Part shown: one piece after another, positions 34,640 through 46,439 of the stretch | Layout: each line of letters starts with the position of its first letter | Position numbering within the stretch: position 1 is the stretch's first letter | Source of the DNA: Suillus spraguei | Lineage: Eukaryota; Basidiomycota; Agaricomycetes; Boletales; Suillaceae | DNA: 64,000 bases | Assembly (NCBI GenBank): GCA_016800925.1 | Contig: JABCPU010000216.1 | Location: 50,532-114,531 of the forward strand | Reading direction: 5' to 3' | Program-made: the position numbers and the translations under genes | Notes under the pieces: generated by a model | Database searches by the model: none | What the model was told of the DNA's origin: nothing | What the model saw: only the letters and a program-made list of their open reading frames with translations

Positions 34640-34967
34640 TGAATACATTCGATTTCATTGATGTGTGGTCCCGACATGTTTGATATGGCGAGAGCTATGG
34701 TAGCTTCATGTAGATATCTGCTGCTACTACATTGAATCCCATGGTACCATATAGCATGTGTAGTGGTCTGTAGCTCTGTAGCCGGGTACTATGTAGCATG
34801 TGTAGTGGTCTGTAGCTCTGTAGCCGTTTGCTACAAGATGCTACTGTAGTGCCATACACCTAACCGTGTGGCTATATAGCAGGGTATAGTAGGGACTTGA
34901 CACATTGGGCTACAGGTACTATACTGACTATATAGCACCCTGTAGACAAGGGTATTTTGACTGATGT
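34640..34967. repeat. GTAGC/CTATATAG-rich terminal region
   Basis: Two tandem copies of a 41-bp unit (ending GTCTGTAGCTCTGTAGCCG) at about 34747-34828 are followed by CTATATAG words to 34940. The left flank of the transposon region (about 23840-24000) has the same vocabulary in inverted sense, including GTAGCCC and AGCTATATAG. Confidence 0.6.
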
Positions 34968-35407
34968 CGGGGTTTAGAATACGGTGTTCTAAACAGCCTC
35001 CGAGTCGGTAGGAATTTCGTGCCAATATTCTAAACAGCCCCGAGTCGGTAGCTATTCGAATTTCGTGCCGCGGCACATGTCAACAAAATGGTTTGGATCT
35101 GGGTTGCCTTTGCATGCTTTAGTGGGTGACTTTCCGTATGCGTGCTCAATTCTTGTGAAGGTGGGTCAAGTTCAACCGTACCTTGGGCATCTGCAAAACC
35201 ACTGAAATGAACGCTTAACTTGCGCGTGTTACGGACACTTACAAATGCTTACAACTTCACTGGCAGCGCACTCTGAAGATAACATGGGCTTAATTTGATC
35301 TCTAAAATAATATCGACGACATGGTGCAGTTGAGCCGCAACGAAACAAAAAATACAATTGGTGCAAGTGTGAGCGCAATGCATTGATACATCTGCAGGAG
35401 TCTACCG
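34968..35407. other. Intergenic with a direct repeat
   Basis: TTCTAAACAGCC..CCGAGTCGGTAG and GAATTTCGTGCC occur twice (34988-35024 and 35028-35069). No gene is seen. Confidence 0.5.
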
Positions 35408-36899
35408 TCCCCTGTTACTCGTCCGAAAAATTTCGGTTCCCAGAAGTTGCGTCACTTCAAGGTACGAGCAATCAGCGCTCAAACTGCGTGTATAGCCATT
35501 CAACAACCCCCGTCACCCTATGACAGCCGAACAACGCATCAAAAATCCTATTGACAATAGGATCTATAAGACCATTCATGCTCTACAGTGCGGGATATGC
35601 ACTCGAAGCACCCTGCCCACAAAATACCTTCCACACTGGTCACATCTTTTGAAAAGCCCGTCCCAATCCCAAATACTCACACCAGTCTCACTGGAGAGGT
35701 CAGCAAGGAGGCCTGTTTCATATGCTGTGAGTCTATTCATCACAACCACACCATCCTGTTCTTGTCCAATCGGGAGACGGGTGGACACACGTCAGTGTCC
35801 ATGGTGACTCGCTGATCCTCGAGTAGTAGTAGTAGTAGTAGTACTTTGAGCAGATACTTTGTATTAATTAGTTGTATACCAAATTGTATGTATATTGAGC
35901 TCCAACTCACGAGTGCGACGCCGATGGACCAGTCGAATCAGTGGTCGTGGGTTTGCTGAGGTAGTACCAACCAAACCACGGAGTTGCCGAAAATCAGGTC
36001 AGACCGAGACATGAGATCCAAGATAGCCATTGAAGTAGGGTGCAATGTCATGCGGGTTGGGAGGAAGGCAGCGAAAGGCATTGTAAATTAGGGTCATATC
36101 AGGTTGGGGGTTTGCAACTGTAAACATCCCATCAGCGCTAACAACAGTATCTAGTAGAAAAAACTTACCCAGTGTTGGAAGTTCTCCGTAGGTAGAAGTG
36201 AAAAATGAAGTGTGATAGATGTCTGTGAGATCCGCGACTCGCCGCTGATGTCCAGTTCCACTGTCATCCCAGTATCAACATTCAGCACTCTCACTTCAGC
36301 ACTAACTGCAGGTGCACATGTCGTAGATTATCGAGCACGTTCCCCATCTTTTAGTGCCACACTTCCTGCTGCATCTGCAGTATATTTGCATATCTCTCCC
36401 ACTCGAGATCAACTGAGCACTTTTAGTACGTTGCACGGAGCTGTAGACTCGGAGTAGTGGAGCATGAATGATACAATGTCCTGCAGGGCAATTTTTTATT
36501 AACAATGAGACTACATGTATGATGCGATGATGTAAGTATATGATACTAGTCGACGCTCCTTCGTAGGCGGCAGTGTCGTAAAAGTGTTTGCATGGTTGAT
36601 ATCAAATGGGTGGATGAGAAGGCCAGACTGGTGTGGCGACTTTGTGATACTGTAGATAAGTTAGAAATTGAAAAACGAGGGCATTGCAATGGACATGGAG
36701 TTCAGAACATCGAGCAGCAGACGCAGTGTTGGCCGTGGGGGGAAGACGGCCGCGTCAGCGCAGGAATATCTGTTGTAACAGGCTTTAGTAACGAAGGTGG
36801 GCTCCTCGGGGTCCTCCATAGGCTTGAAGGAGAAATTGCTCGTACCTTGAAGTGACGCAACTTCTGGGAACCGAAATTTTTCGGACGGGTAACAGGGGA
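35408..36899. mobile_element. DNA element with 65-bp terminal inverted repeats
   Basis: 35408-35472 and 36835-36899 are inverted copies matching at 64 of 65 positions. The ends are TCCCCTGTTAC and GTAACAGGGGA. Both arms contain a small palindrome, CCGAAAAATTTCGG. The flanks both carry CCG (35405-35407, 36900-36902), a possible 3-bp target duplication. The 1.49-kb interior has no transposase that I recognise. A minus-strand frame (35788-35576) has a C2HC-like pattern, CDQCGRYFVGRVLRVHIPHC. A (TAG)n microsatellite lies at 35823-35843. Probably a non-autonomous element that moved recently. Confidence 0.85.
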
Positions 36900-37029
36900 C
36901 CGGTCACAAACTGTGATTGTACTAACTTAAAACGGACGTTACCAACACTCACTTGACCTGAGCTAACTAAAAAGCATATGCACATGTGCTGTGGGACGAT
37001 GTGCTGATAAGGCGGAGGCGGTAGCCCAA

Positions 37030-37524
37030 TGAGCGCAAAAAGTCCGAACACCTCACAATGAAAGGACCCCAGACTCATCTTCGCTTCGTCGTAGCCGCAG
37101 TACACTGTCGGCCTTCACATATCCTCACTCCCCATTCTTCCGTGACTTTCGCTGTTTTCGTGCTCTTGTCTTGCTCCAGGACTCAAAATGCGCTTTATTC
37201 CACGTTATCGATCACGCGCTCTTGTATACTACGACTATCCATCATATAATTGTATTCATTGATGCTAGGATACTATTACAAATAATACGACATTCTAACA
37301 AAAATTTAACGGTTAAAAGGAAGCGCCATGTTAAGTAATGAAGGAGAGTTGTTAACCAAGAAAAGACAACAGTGGGCATGCCAGTGGTTAAGAGTCATTA
37401 TCGTACTGCTCGGTGACGGCTACGAAATTAATTATTAGTGTTTCAACTTGAAGCGAAGATGTTGAACAGAGTCTGGGGTCTTTTCATTGTGAATGATGTG
37501 AGGTGTCCGGACTTTTTTCGCTCA
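37030..37524. mobile_element. Short inverted-repeat element (MITE-like)
   Basis: The left arm 37030-37087 (TGAGCGCAAAAAGTCCGAAC..) matches the complement of 37450-37524 (TGAGCGAAAAAAGTCCGGAC..). The shared blocks are ACACCTCAC, AATGAAARGACCCCAGACT and CATCTTCGCTTC. The right arm holds two extra pieces of 8-9 nt. Total length is about 495 bp, with no coding. The target duplication is not evident. It lies 285 bp upstream of the DUF6535 start, so it may affect that promoter. Confidence 0.7.
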
Positions 37525-37809
37525 AGGTTTGAGATCGTTCGAAGAACTGAGAAAGGTATGAATGACATGCATCAATGTAATTGAAATTGACAATTTTCCT
37601 ATTGGCTAAGTCTACATTGTAACTCCAAAGCGCCAGATCGTTATCTATTTACTCGGCGGGTTTGCGAGTACAAGGCTGGCGTCTATAACTCGTAGCCGCA
37701 GTATTTAAAATGCGGCGAATACTTATAGCGCTGGAGTTCTGATTCTCTCAACTCCCTTCACCCTCACATTAATACCACATATCCGAGTCAAGCTAGAAAT
37801 TCTACACCG

Positions 37810-40449
37810 ATGAGTAAGAATGCAGGCATCGGAAGTTTCAATGTGTCAGTCCTTATTTTTATGTGGTCGTAGTGGAATTGAATACCTTCATTTTAGTTCG
37901 CTCATGAATCTTCTCGGGCAAATCATCGAGGTCCTCGAGACTTCCAGCATTGCCGAGGAAAAAGTAAAGGACCAAGCGTCTAAATTTTGGCTTGCATACA
38001 AAAAGATATCTGGCGAATATGACGACAATTTGTTAGAGAGGTGTAATAGCGATATGGATACATTAATGCTTTTCGTACGGAAATATATCTCATTATCATT
38101 GTTTTCATTGCCATCTAACACGAACAACAAGGCCGGTCTGTTCTCCGCCGTCAATACCGCGTTCATTATTGCAATGCAGCCCAACCCCGCTGATACCACC
38201 AACGATCTTTTGGTACAGTTTATGCAGCACTCGTGGAACGCATCTTCTGTCGCGGCCCAGCCGCTGATCCTTCCGGAACCCGTCGCTTCATTCTCTTCTT
38301 CCGAAATTTGGATGCAGGCGCTTGCATATGCAAGCCTTACCTTTAGTCTGCTTGCCGCCTTCGGCGCTGTCTTGGGCAAGCAATGGCTGGGTTACTACAA
38401 AACCAAGCGTTTTGACACTGGTCCACTTGGAGACCGGTGCAAGCACAGGCATCGCAAGTTTAAGGAGCTAAAAAAAAGGAAGTTCGAACATGTCCTGCAG
38501 TCATTTCCAGTCCTTATCCAGATCTCTCTCTTGCTGTTTATCTTGTCTTTGGCAGCTTCTACGTGGATACAACATCGGGTCATTTCCTTCGTCATCATTG
38601 CACCGACTGCTTGCGGCGTCCTCCTCTATGCCTATATCTCCGTGACTTCTCTGATATACCCTGACAGTCCATTCCAAACGCCGATCTCCTTAGCCATTAG
38701 TCGTTTGCGACATGAGAAAACGGACGTCCAAAGTCATGAAGATTCTGTCGCAGACGCCATGTCATGGATCTTGGACACTTCGACAAACCCTGACGTTCTC
38801 AGTTTGGCATTCAACTTGATGGTTACCATGTCCAACCAGCCCGACCACTTTAACCACTCCAGCCAGCCGGACCAGCCTAACCTGTATCTCCTGTCATCGC
38901 CGTTTTTCGACAAAGCGGTAAACATGTTCAAGAAATGTTTTGACTCCACACCATTAGACGAAGCCAACGCTATGTTACTTGGGAGAGCGTTTATTCACAT
39001 CTCCTGGAAGATTGAAGGGGCGACAGAGATACTTAATGCCAAATTCCCACCAAAGTGGAAGCACTGGTTACCGTGGCGCAAGCTGTGTTTGTCTCAGGCA
39101 CTGGAACAGTGCAATACTTCATTCCGCCAAATGAAGGAGAAGGTACCTGCAGATCAACGGGAGCAAGTGGACGCGCGCATTCCTCTGCGCATGGCGCTGA
39201 GTGCTGGGATGGATAAATTTGTTAATCCAGACAACCATCAGGAATATATAGAATTGGTTTGGCAGGGTCAGATTGGATCGGAATTCAATCTCCCGGACGT
39301 TGACTGGCTCATGGACTTCGCAAAGCATTTGCTTGACGCCGAAGAGTTTGACGCAGCAGGAGATGCTCTGCTCTTGCTTAGTCACCTCAAGAACGTCAGT
39401 CAAGCCTCCATCGTTCCGTTTTTGAATAGCAGCCCTCAATCGCCTACATTACGTCGTTGCGCTATTCGTGCTGCTTGTCGAGCTATTGACATCAACTCGT
39501 CCCGCGAACCATCTTTCGTAAAGGCTGTCCTGACGGCCATCAGTCCCCCAATCCAGCGCGGACACAACAGCGGCGACTCATTTGCCACTGCAATTCGCCT
39601 CCTCGAACTCACCGAGTATGATCCCCTGCCGCATGATTTAGCTTATGTGTTAGGCTCCACGCTCATCGACATTCAGTACCTGATATTCCTCGTGTTGTCA
39701 GCACCGTCATTTGACAACACTGTGAAATTTGGTCGATACTGCCGTGCACTCGTTAATTTCATGCATCTAGCTAACAGCCCTGACCACAAACGTGTTGCTG
39801 TACACATCGCTTATCGTATCGGACAAGATCTAGCTAAGATCATTAACACTCCCAGCTTGGGTGATCCACTGACTGAGGTACCCTCCACACTCTCACCAGC
39901 CCTACTCACCTTGGTTCCAACCGAATTCAATTCCCTCGATTATTTCTTCTATCTCCGTCTCATCTTCACTCTTTCAAGTCGTCCTGACTGGCTCCCTCAC
40001 TTAGAGGCAGATGGCCATATCAAGAGATGCATCAAAATCATACCTCGTTTTGTGACAAACCTTCTTCTTCCTTCTTTTATCTTGCCGGAATCTTCCTCCG
40101 CATCGAAGTCGCTTACGGACAGCAGCAATCCGCTCTCCTCATCACGCCGTCACAGTGGTGGGACTTGACGAGGATGGCATGGCATGTCGCCGGCAGATTG
40201 GATCATAACAACGGTTCTGACTCGGATGTTCTGGGTGATTCCGATGGCATTGACATTCTTAAAGATCTTCTCACCACCACGAAGTCTCACATACCACAAA
40301 ATGCTTCAATAAGCGATCCCAAAGATCTCAAATTCCTTCGTGGTGGGCTGGGCGACACGATTAACAAATTGGAATTGCAACAATCTCCACTATTCAGTGA
40401 CATCATCGATACGATCAAAGAATTGAAAAAATATGAGCCGCCGTCTTAG
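37810..40449 (+). CDS. DUF6535 membrane protein (one likely frame error)
   Basis: Exons: 37810-37844, 37897-38074 and from 38132 on. Intron 2 (GTACGG..CTAAC..CAAG) removes 57 nt so that DMDTLMLF joins AGLFSAVNTAFII. The DUF6535 domain (residues about 60-250) has AGLFSAVNTAFIIAMQPNP, then a segment around ALAYASLTFSLLAAFGAVLGKQWL. Two hydrophobic stretches follow (VLIQISLLLFILSLAAS and FVIIAPTACGVLLYAYISV), which gives about four membrane spans. The long C-terminal part is helical. Near 40053 the frame changes by one base in a T run (PRFV.. against PRFCDKPSSSFFYLAGIFLRI). With that base the gene ends at 40449 (KELKKYEPPS), about 843 residues. The function is unknown. The family is expanded in Agaricomycetes and here sits next to an NLR. 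Confidence 0.82.
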
Positions 40450-41293
40450 ATTATCAATGCTGTAGGAACTCATATATTCAAGTATCTCGAGTTACGTTTA
40501 CACTACGCGAGGCAGTACTGTATTACCCAGACTCCATTGTACAAGTTCTTGTGTAGGATGTATCATCAGGAAATCACGAGTTTACTTTTCCAACTTTTTT
40601 CGCACTTGTGGCATATTAATAATCATCGCAGACTCGAAAAGTTCGTGCCATTAAATTAAGTAAATGGTATAAAATAAGCAGAAAAGTGGGAAAAAAGTGA
40701 AAAGTTAGATATAAGTGAGCAAACATTTTAAAAGCAAATGATATAGAAAAAGTATGCAAGGTACTAGAAAAGAGGGCCCTATTGGAAAGGTAGGAACCTG
40801 GGTGGGAACCAGTGCTGCGGTACTGGTGGGGAGTAAGTAAAAGGACAGGACCCCGGCTCTTCGACGTATATTTTTAGCAATGTCTGCAAGTAAACGGGGT
40901 TGTGTCTTCTCCAATTTCATCAACGAATTCGAACAGGCGTAGTGAGCGTCTCCCGCTCCGGCCCGCAGTACTTGTTGAAAGTCTCCCAACCTATCACGAG
41001 AATCCCGAAAATTATGATAGGTCGACAAAGTGCGTTATCATGATCTCAGTTACCCAGTGGGTTGAAAGCGCACAGAATACGTCTACTGAAAGCGGACTCC
41101 AGACTCCAGTGGAGCGCGTTGACATAAAAATTGGAAATCGCTTCGTTATCATGATGATCGAAACGAGTAAACGGTACCGATCAGAATCCCATTGATTCTG
41201 CCGAATGGTGCGTGTTGACAAATATTTGCGTCGATGCTTGATTGACATACATAAATGATGTTGCACCTTCCAACTAATTCTCATCCATTCACA
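40450..41293. other. Intergenic
   Basis: No coding sequence is recognised. It holds the 3' flank of the DUF6535 gene and the promoter of the NLR gene, with no clear TATA box. The word CGTTATCATGAT occurs twice (41033 and 41144). Confidence 0.5.
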
Positions 41294-44200
41294 ATGGGAA
41301 AAGGCAACTCATCGACTCCGAGGGATTCTACTCAAGAAACTGGCGAAACTAGTGGAAGCTCAGTACGTGGCTCATGAGGATCACGCAATTCACTTCACTC
41401 CAAATACTGACATCGATGCATCCTTCGTCTAGCACCGACCCCGTAGCAGAGTCAGTCGGTTTCTGGAAAAGGTTAAAGACAGTGCGAACAAGTTAAGGGG
41501 ATCGGTGAGTCTACGAGTATGCGTAATAAGTGTCCTAGAATGCGACTAAGATTCACATAAGCGCTCGAAGGATTCCCTCAACCGCAGCCCTGTTCCCCCG
41601 AATGAAGGTGCTTCATCAATCCCGAATCTCGAGGTACGTAGGTTCTCACTAGTCTCTGCGCTCTCTCTAAATTATGGTGGTCAGGCACCGTCTGGTGTGG
41701 AGACCGATGCCAAATCGGCACTTCAGGAAGCTCAAGAGGCTGTAAAACACATGCGTTCACTTTCTGGACCTGCAATAGCCGTGGTTTCTGAGGCTCAAGG
41801 CGCACAAGAGGATATTGTTGACAGTTTCCAGGATACATATCCATATCTCAATCCCCTCAAGATATTCGACGTTGTTATTGGGCGACTCGCGGATGTATGG
41901 ACCTTCCTCTCAATCTGAAGTGAACTAATCTCGTTTCACAGGTGGATCCATATGCAAAGATGGCACTGGTCGTCTTATCTCATTCAGCCAAAGTATGTTT
42001 TCCTTTTCTCTCTCCTGATCTCCCACTGTTACTCAGGTATCATTCGTGCAGATTATTCTAGCTCAAGCGGATCGCGATGAAGCATTACTCGAACTTCTCA
42101 AGAAGATATGTGATGTTTACAGCTTCATTACACAAGACGAGATGCTTCACCGAATCTCGTCGATGGGCGCTATCCTCGGAAAGATTTCTCAGCAGACCCG
42201 CGAATGCGCCAGATTCATCAAAAATTATTCGGAGATCAAGAAGTCTTGTAAGTCTTAACAAACTTTGCGTTTTCAGCCGTCTCAAGTTTCTACTATCATC
42301 ACAGGGAGCAGACTTAGAAAGAACGTTGTCTGTGAAACGGATGATACAATCCGAAAGTACAATGACGTGTTCGATAGGCTCATGCAAAACTTTCGAGACC
42401 AAGTTGCTCGCGACGTTGCCATACGCATCCACGACATAGCTATACACGTCCATGATATGGGTAAGGGTTCGGACGTCCTTATGACTTGACATATATTCAT
42501 ACCTTTTTAGAAGAAATATGGGGCCTCGACGGTATGAGTTATGCAGACGGCGCAGGACTAGATACCAGAAAAGAATGCCTCCAAGGGACCCGCACGGAAA
42601 TCCTTTCCCAGATCACGGACTGGATCAGCAGCACTGGGGACAACGTCCCACGCGTACTGTGGCTATCTGGCCCTGCAGGCAAGGGCAAATCGTCCATCGC
42701 CCACACTATTGCTAAGTGGTTTGAAGACGTGGGAGGGCTTGGTTCGTGTTACTGTTTTGACCGGCAGCGAGAAGCAGACCGCCGTCATGAAAAGATCTTC
42801 TCTACGATCGCGCGGGACCTGGCTGACCGTGATCCGGAGATGAGGCGGGCATTAGCAGATGCAGTCAAGACCGCAAACACACTGAAGAAGACGGCGGATA
42901 TTATCCAGCAGTGGCGGAAGCTTTTAATCGAACCACTGGAGAAGTCATCTAGGTCAACCGGGGAACCCATCGTGATTGTAATTGATGCACTGGACGAGAG
43001 TGGTACGGTAGAAACACGAAAAGACCTGCTCCGTATTCTAGCTGGCAAGCATCAAAATCCAGCCGTTCCCAAGATCACAGACCTCCCAGGCAATTTCCGG
43101 TTCATCGTTACCTCTCGTGCGCTTGATGACATCACGGAAGAGTTCAATGGTGTTGAGCACATTCGACAGATATCGATGGACGATATTCCACCAGCTTTCG
43201 CAGAGCGCGACATCCGTACTTACGTATCCAAGGAGTTGGAGGGGTTAGATTTTCAAGACAGAGAGCTTGGAGTCCTCGCTGAGAAAGCTGATGGACTTTT
43301 CGAGTGGGCGCGTCTCGCTTGCGGATATATCAGCGAGCCCCGTGCTGGACTATCCCGAATGGATAGCTACCGCAATGTGGTATCACGGGATCCTGCTAAG
43401 AGCAAGATGCTGTTGCACGACATGTATAAACGCATTTTAATGCATATCATACCCACGGATACTTCTCCGGAATTCCGTTCGACTGTGTTAGCGAAATTTC
43501 GCTCAGTGATGGGACAGATACTGGGCACAGCCGAACCACTTCCTTTAGCTTCCCTAAATGCCATGAGACGCCATTTTCCAATGCGCGAGGACCATTTCGA
43601 TGTGGAGAGTGTAGTCAAAGTCATGGGCTCCCTCCTCAGCGGCACCACCAACCCAAATTCTCCAATCCGACCCCTTCACCCATCCTTCTACGATTTCTTA
43701 ACGGACGAACGATCTAGTGGTGAATTTTTCATCGACCTGTCGAGGGCGCGTCGCGACCTTGCATTCGCATCACTTCGAGTGATGGAACATGGTCTTCGCT
43801 TCAATATCTGTGATTTAAAGTCATCATACCTACCTAATAGTGACGATCCTGGGCTGCAAGAACGAGTCCACGAATATATTCCCCCACATCTGTCATATTC
43901 ATCTCGATTTTGGATCTCGCACGCGCGAAACACAGTCTTTGACATAGAGCTGGCGCAAGAAGTGAAATTATTCTTCGACCATGAACGGTTGTTTTTTTGG
44001 CTTGAGTTACTCGCCCTGATCAACGCACTCAGCAGTGCAGTTGTTACCCTTCCGTCCATTGCCCAGTGGCTGAAGGTGAGTACACTGCTACTAAGCACCA
44101 GATAAAGTGTTGATGCGCAACCGCAGGGCCATCCCGAATTCAAAGATGTGTCATCGAACGCAATGGACGTACAAAGGTTCATTCAGGTCTTCGGTGGCAT

Positions 44201-46439
44201 GATTTTACACAGCACACCGCATCTGTACGTATCAGCACTCCCATTCTCGCCTTTCAACTCTTCGCTATCGAGAACGTTTTCTGCACGGTTTCTGAATACC
44301 CTCCGTGTTGCATTCGGACGTGATATGAACTGGCCGGCTGTTCTGATCGTGCTTAGGGGGCACACTTATTCAGTTACATCGGTCTCGTTCTCGCCAGACG
44401 GCACTCGCATCGTCACCGGTTCACAGGATAATACTGTTCGGTTGTGGGATGCTTGGACAGGGCAGCCAGTCGGTGAGCCCTTGCGGGGGCACACTAATTC
44501 AGTTAACTCAGCCTCGTTCTCGCCTGACGGCACCCGCATCGTCACTGGTTCAGACGATAACACTGTTCGAGTGTGGGATGCTGCGACAGGGCAGCCAATC
44601 GGTGCCCCCTTGCGGGGGCATATTAATTCAGTTAACTCAGCCTCGTTCTCGCCTGACGGCACCCGCATCGTCACTGGTTCAGACGATAACACTGTTCGAG
44701 TGTGGGATGTCGCGACAATGCAACCAGTCGGTGAGCCCTTGCGGGGGCACACTTATTCAGTTACATCGGTCTCGTTCTCGCCAGACGGCACTCGCATCGT
44801 CACCGGTTCACAGGATAGTACTGTTCGGTTGTGGGATGCTTGGACAGGGCAGCCAGTCGGTGAGCCCTTGCGGGGGCATACTAATTCAGTTAACTCAGCC
44901 TCGTTCTCGCCTGACGGCGGTCGCATCGTCACTGGTTCAGACGATAACACTGTTCGAGTGTGGGACGCTGCGACGGGGCAGCCAGTCGGTGAGCCCTTGC
45001 GGGGGCATATTAATTCAGTTAACTCAGCCTCGTTCTCGCCTGACGGCACCCGCATCGTCACTGGTTCAGACGATAACACTGTTCGAGTGTGGGATGTCGT
45101 GACAATGCACCCAGTCGGTGAGCCCTTGCGGGGGCACACTCATTCAGTTAACTCAGCCTCGTTCTCGCCTGACGGCAACCGCATCGTCACTGGTTCAAGG
45201 GATAATACTGTTCGGTTGTGGGATGCTGCGACGGAGCAGCCAGTCGGCGAGCCCTTGCAGGGGCACACTCATTCAATTTCATCAGTCTCGTTCTCGCCAG
45301 ACGGCACTCGCATTGTCACCGGTTCACAGGATAATACTGTTCGGTTGTGGGATGCTGCGACAATGCAGCCAGTCGGTGACCCCTTGCGGGGGCATACTGC
45401 TTCAGTTAACTCGGTCTCTTTCTCGCCGGACGGCGCCCGCATAGTCACTGGTTCAAGGGACAGGACTGTTCGGTTGTGGGATGTTAGAACAGGGCGGCCG
45501 GTCGGTGAGCCCTTGTGGGGGCATACTGATTCAGTTTCATCGGTCTCGTTCTCGCCAGACGGTGCTCACATTGTCACTGGTTCATGGGATACCACTGTTC
45601 GTATGTGGGATGTAGAGAAGGGGCAGCCAGTTGATGGGTTTTTGCTGGGGCACACTGGCCCCGTTTCATCGGTCTCGTTTTCACCGGACGGCACTCGCGT
45701 CATCACTGGTTCTTGGGATCAGACTGTGCGGCTGTGGGATGTTGCAACAGGGCAGCCAATCGGTGAGCCCTTGCGGGGGCACACTTATTCAGTTACATCG
45801 GTCTCGTTCTCGCCAGACGGCACTCGCATCGTCACCGGTTCACAGGATAGTACTGTTCGGTTGTGGGATGCTTGGACAGGGCAGCCAGTCGGTGAGCCCT
45901 TGCGGGGGCATACTAATTCAGTTAACTCAGCCTCGTTCTCGCCTGACGGCGGTCGCATCGTCACTAGTTCAGACGATAACACTGTTCGAGTGTGGGATGT
46001 CGCGACAATGCAGCCAGTCGGTGAGCCCTTGCGAGGGCACGTTGATTCAGTTAACTCAGTCTCGTTCTCGCCGGACGGTACTCGCATTGTCACTGGTTCA
46101 GACGATAAGACTGTTCGGTTGTGGGCTAGTACCATGACATTGAACACTTTGGACAACCCCTTCATTTCCTTCTCGTCCAACTCCATCCACTCGCTGTGCA
46201 ATACTTCTGAATTAACGGAAGGAGCATCCCATGATGACCGCAGTTCGACTCCCTTCGTCCTCAATGTTGACAGTGGATGGGTAGTAGGGCCCAAACGTCG
46301 GCTGTTGTTTTGGGTACCACCCGCTGCTCGATATTCCTTTTGGAGCCCTGGGACTGTATTAGTCCTACCCAGAGGTCCTGAACTTGATTTGAGTCGCATG
46401 GTACATGGACAACATTGGCAACGTTGCCGAGAGGGGTGA
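41294..46439 (+). CDS. NACHT-WD40 NLR (STAND receptor), HET-E/HNWD-like
   Basis: Nine exons all join in frame: 41294-41362, 41433-41504, 41562-41633, 41685-41894, 41942-41992, 42052-42247, 42305-42460, 42511-44075 and 44127-46439, giving 1567 residues. Residues 1-75 are low complexity. About 75-280 form a helical N-terminal domain (KIFDVVIGRLADVDPYAK, ILAQADRDEALLELL, CARFIKNYSEIKK) of the kind found before NACHT in Agaricomycete NLRs. NACHT has Walker A LSGPAGKGKSS near 327 and Walker B IVIVIDALDES near 430, then FRFIVTSRALDDI and LHPSFYDFL. From about 874 come 14 WD40 repeats of 43 residues, followed by a tail with LLFWVPPAARYSFW. Known: such proteins oligomerise on ligand binding by the repeats and trigger cell death or incompatibility. 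The ligand here is unknown. A terminal GTGAGT..TGTAG intron is possible but hardly alters the end. Confidence 0.92.
44358..46124 (+). repeat. 14 x 129-bp WD40 repeat array
   Basis: Each unit codes for 43 residues starting GHT and ending with a Q/P-V-G-E-P-L-R type sequence. Units 1-3 and 4-6 are almost identical three-repeat blocks, and units 12-13 repeat units 4-5. Units 7-11 and 14 are more varied. Fourteen repeats equal two seven-bladed propellers. The long open frames on the other strand are by-products of this repetition. Confidence 0.95.

Larger units (their letters stand above)
23817..34967. mobile_element. Candidate composite Plavaka element (boundaries tentative)
   Basis: The left end CATCAGTAAAA (23817) and right end TTTTGACTGATG (34956-34967, complement CATCAGTCAAAA) are short inverted matches. 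Both are followed inward by GTAGC and CTATATAG-rich sequence. Between them lie a transposase gene (minus) and a DUF6532 gene (plus), transcribed divergently from a repeat-rich middle. CACTA-type elements have short termini plus subterminal repeats, which fits. The termini are short and the target duplication (possibly TC) is weak, so the limits are a hypothesis. Confidence 0.4.

Noticed and set aside
34975..35069. TTCTAAACAGC words resembling the protease signal-peptide codons, which would make 23803 and 34980 two sides of one interrupted gene
   Set aside because: The match is about 15 bp, does not continue into the propeptide, and the word is itself repeated locally.
44366..45139. Long minus-strand open frames (two of 128 codons) across the NLR repeats
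   Set aside because: They are mirror frames created by the 129-bp coding repeat on the plus strand and have the same repeated composition.
44358..46124. Regular repeats that could suggest a CRISPR-like array
   Set aside because: The repeats are contiguous coding units with WD40 residues, without spacers, in a eukaryote.
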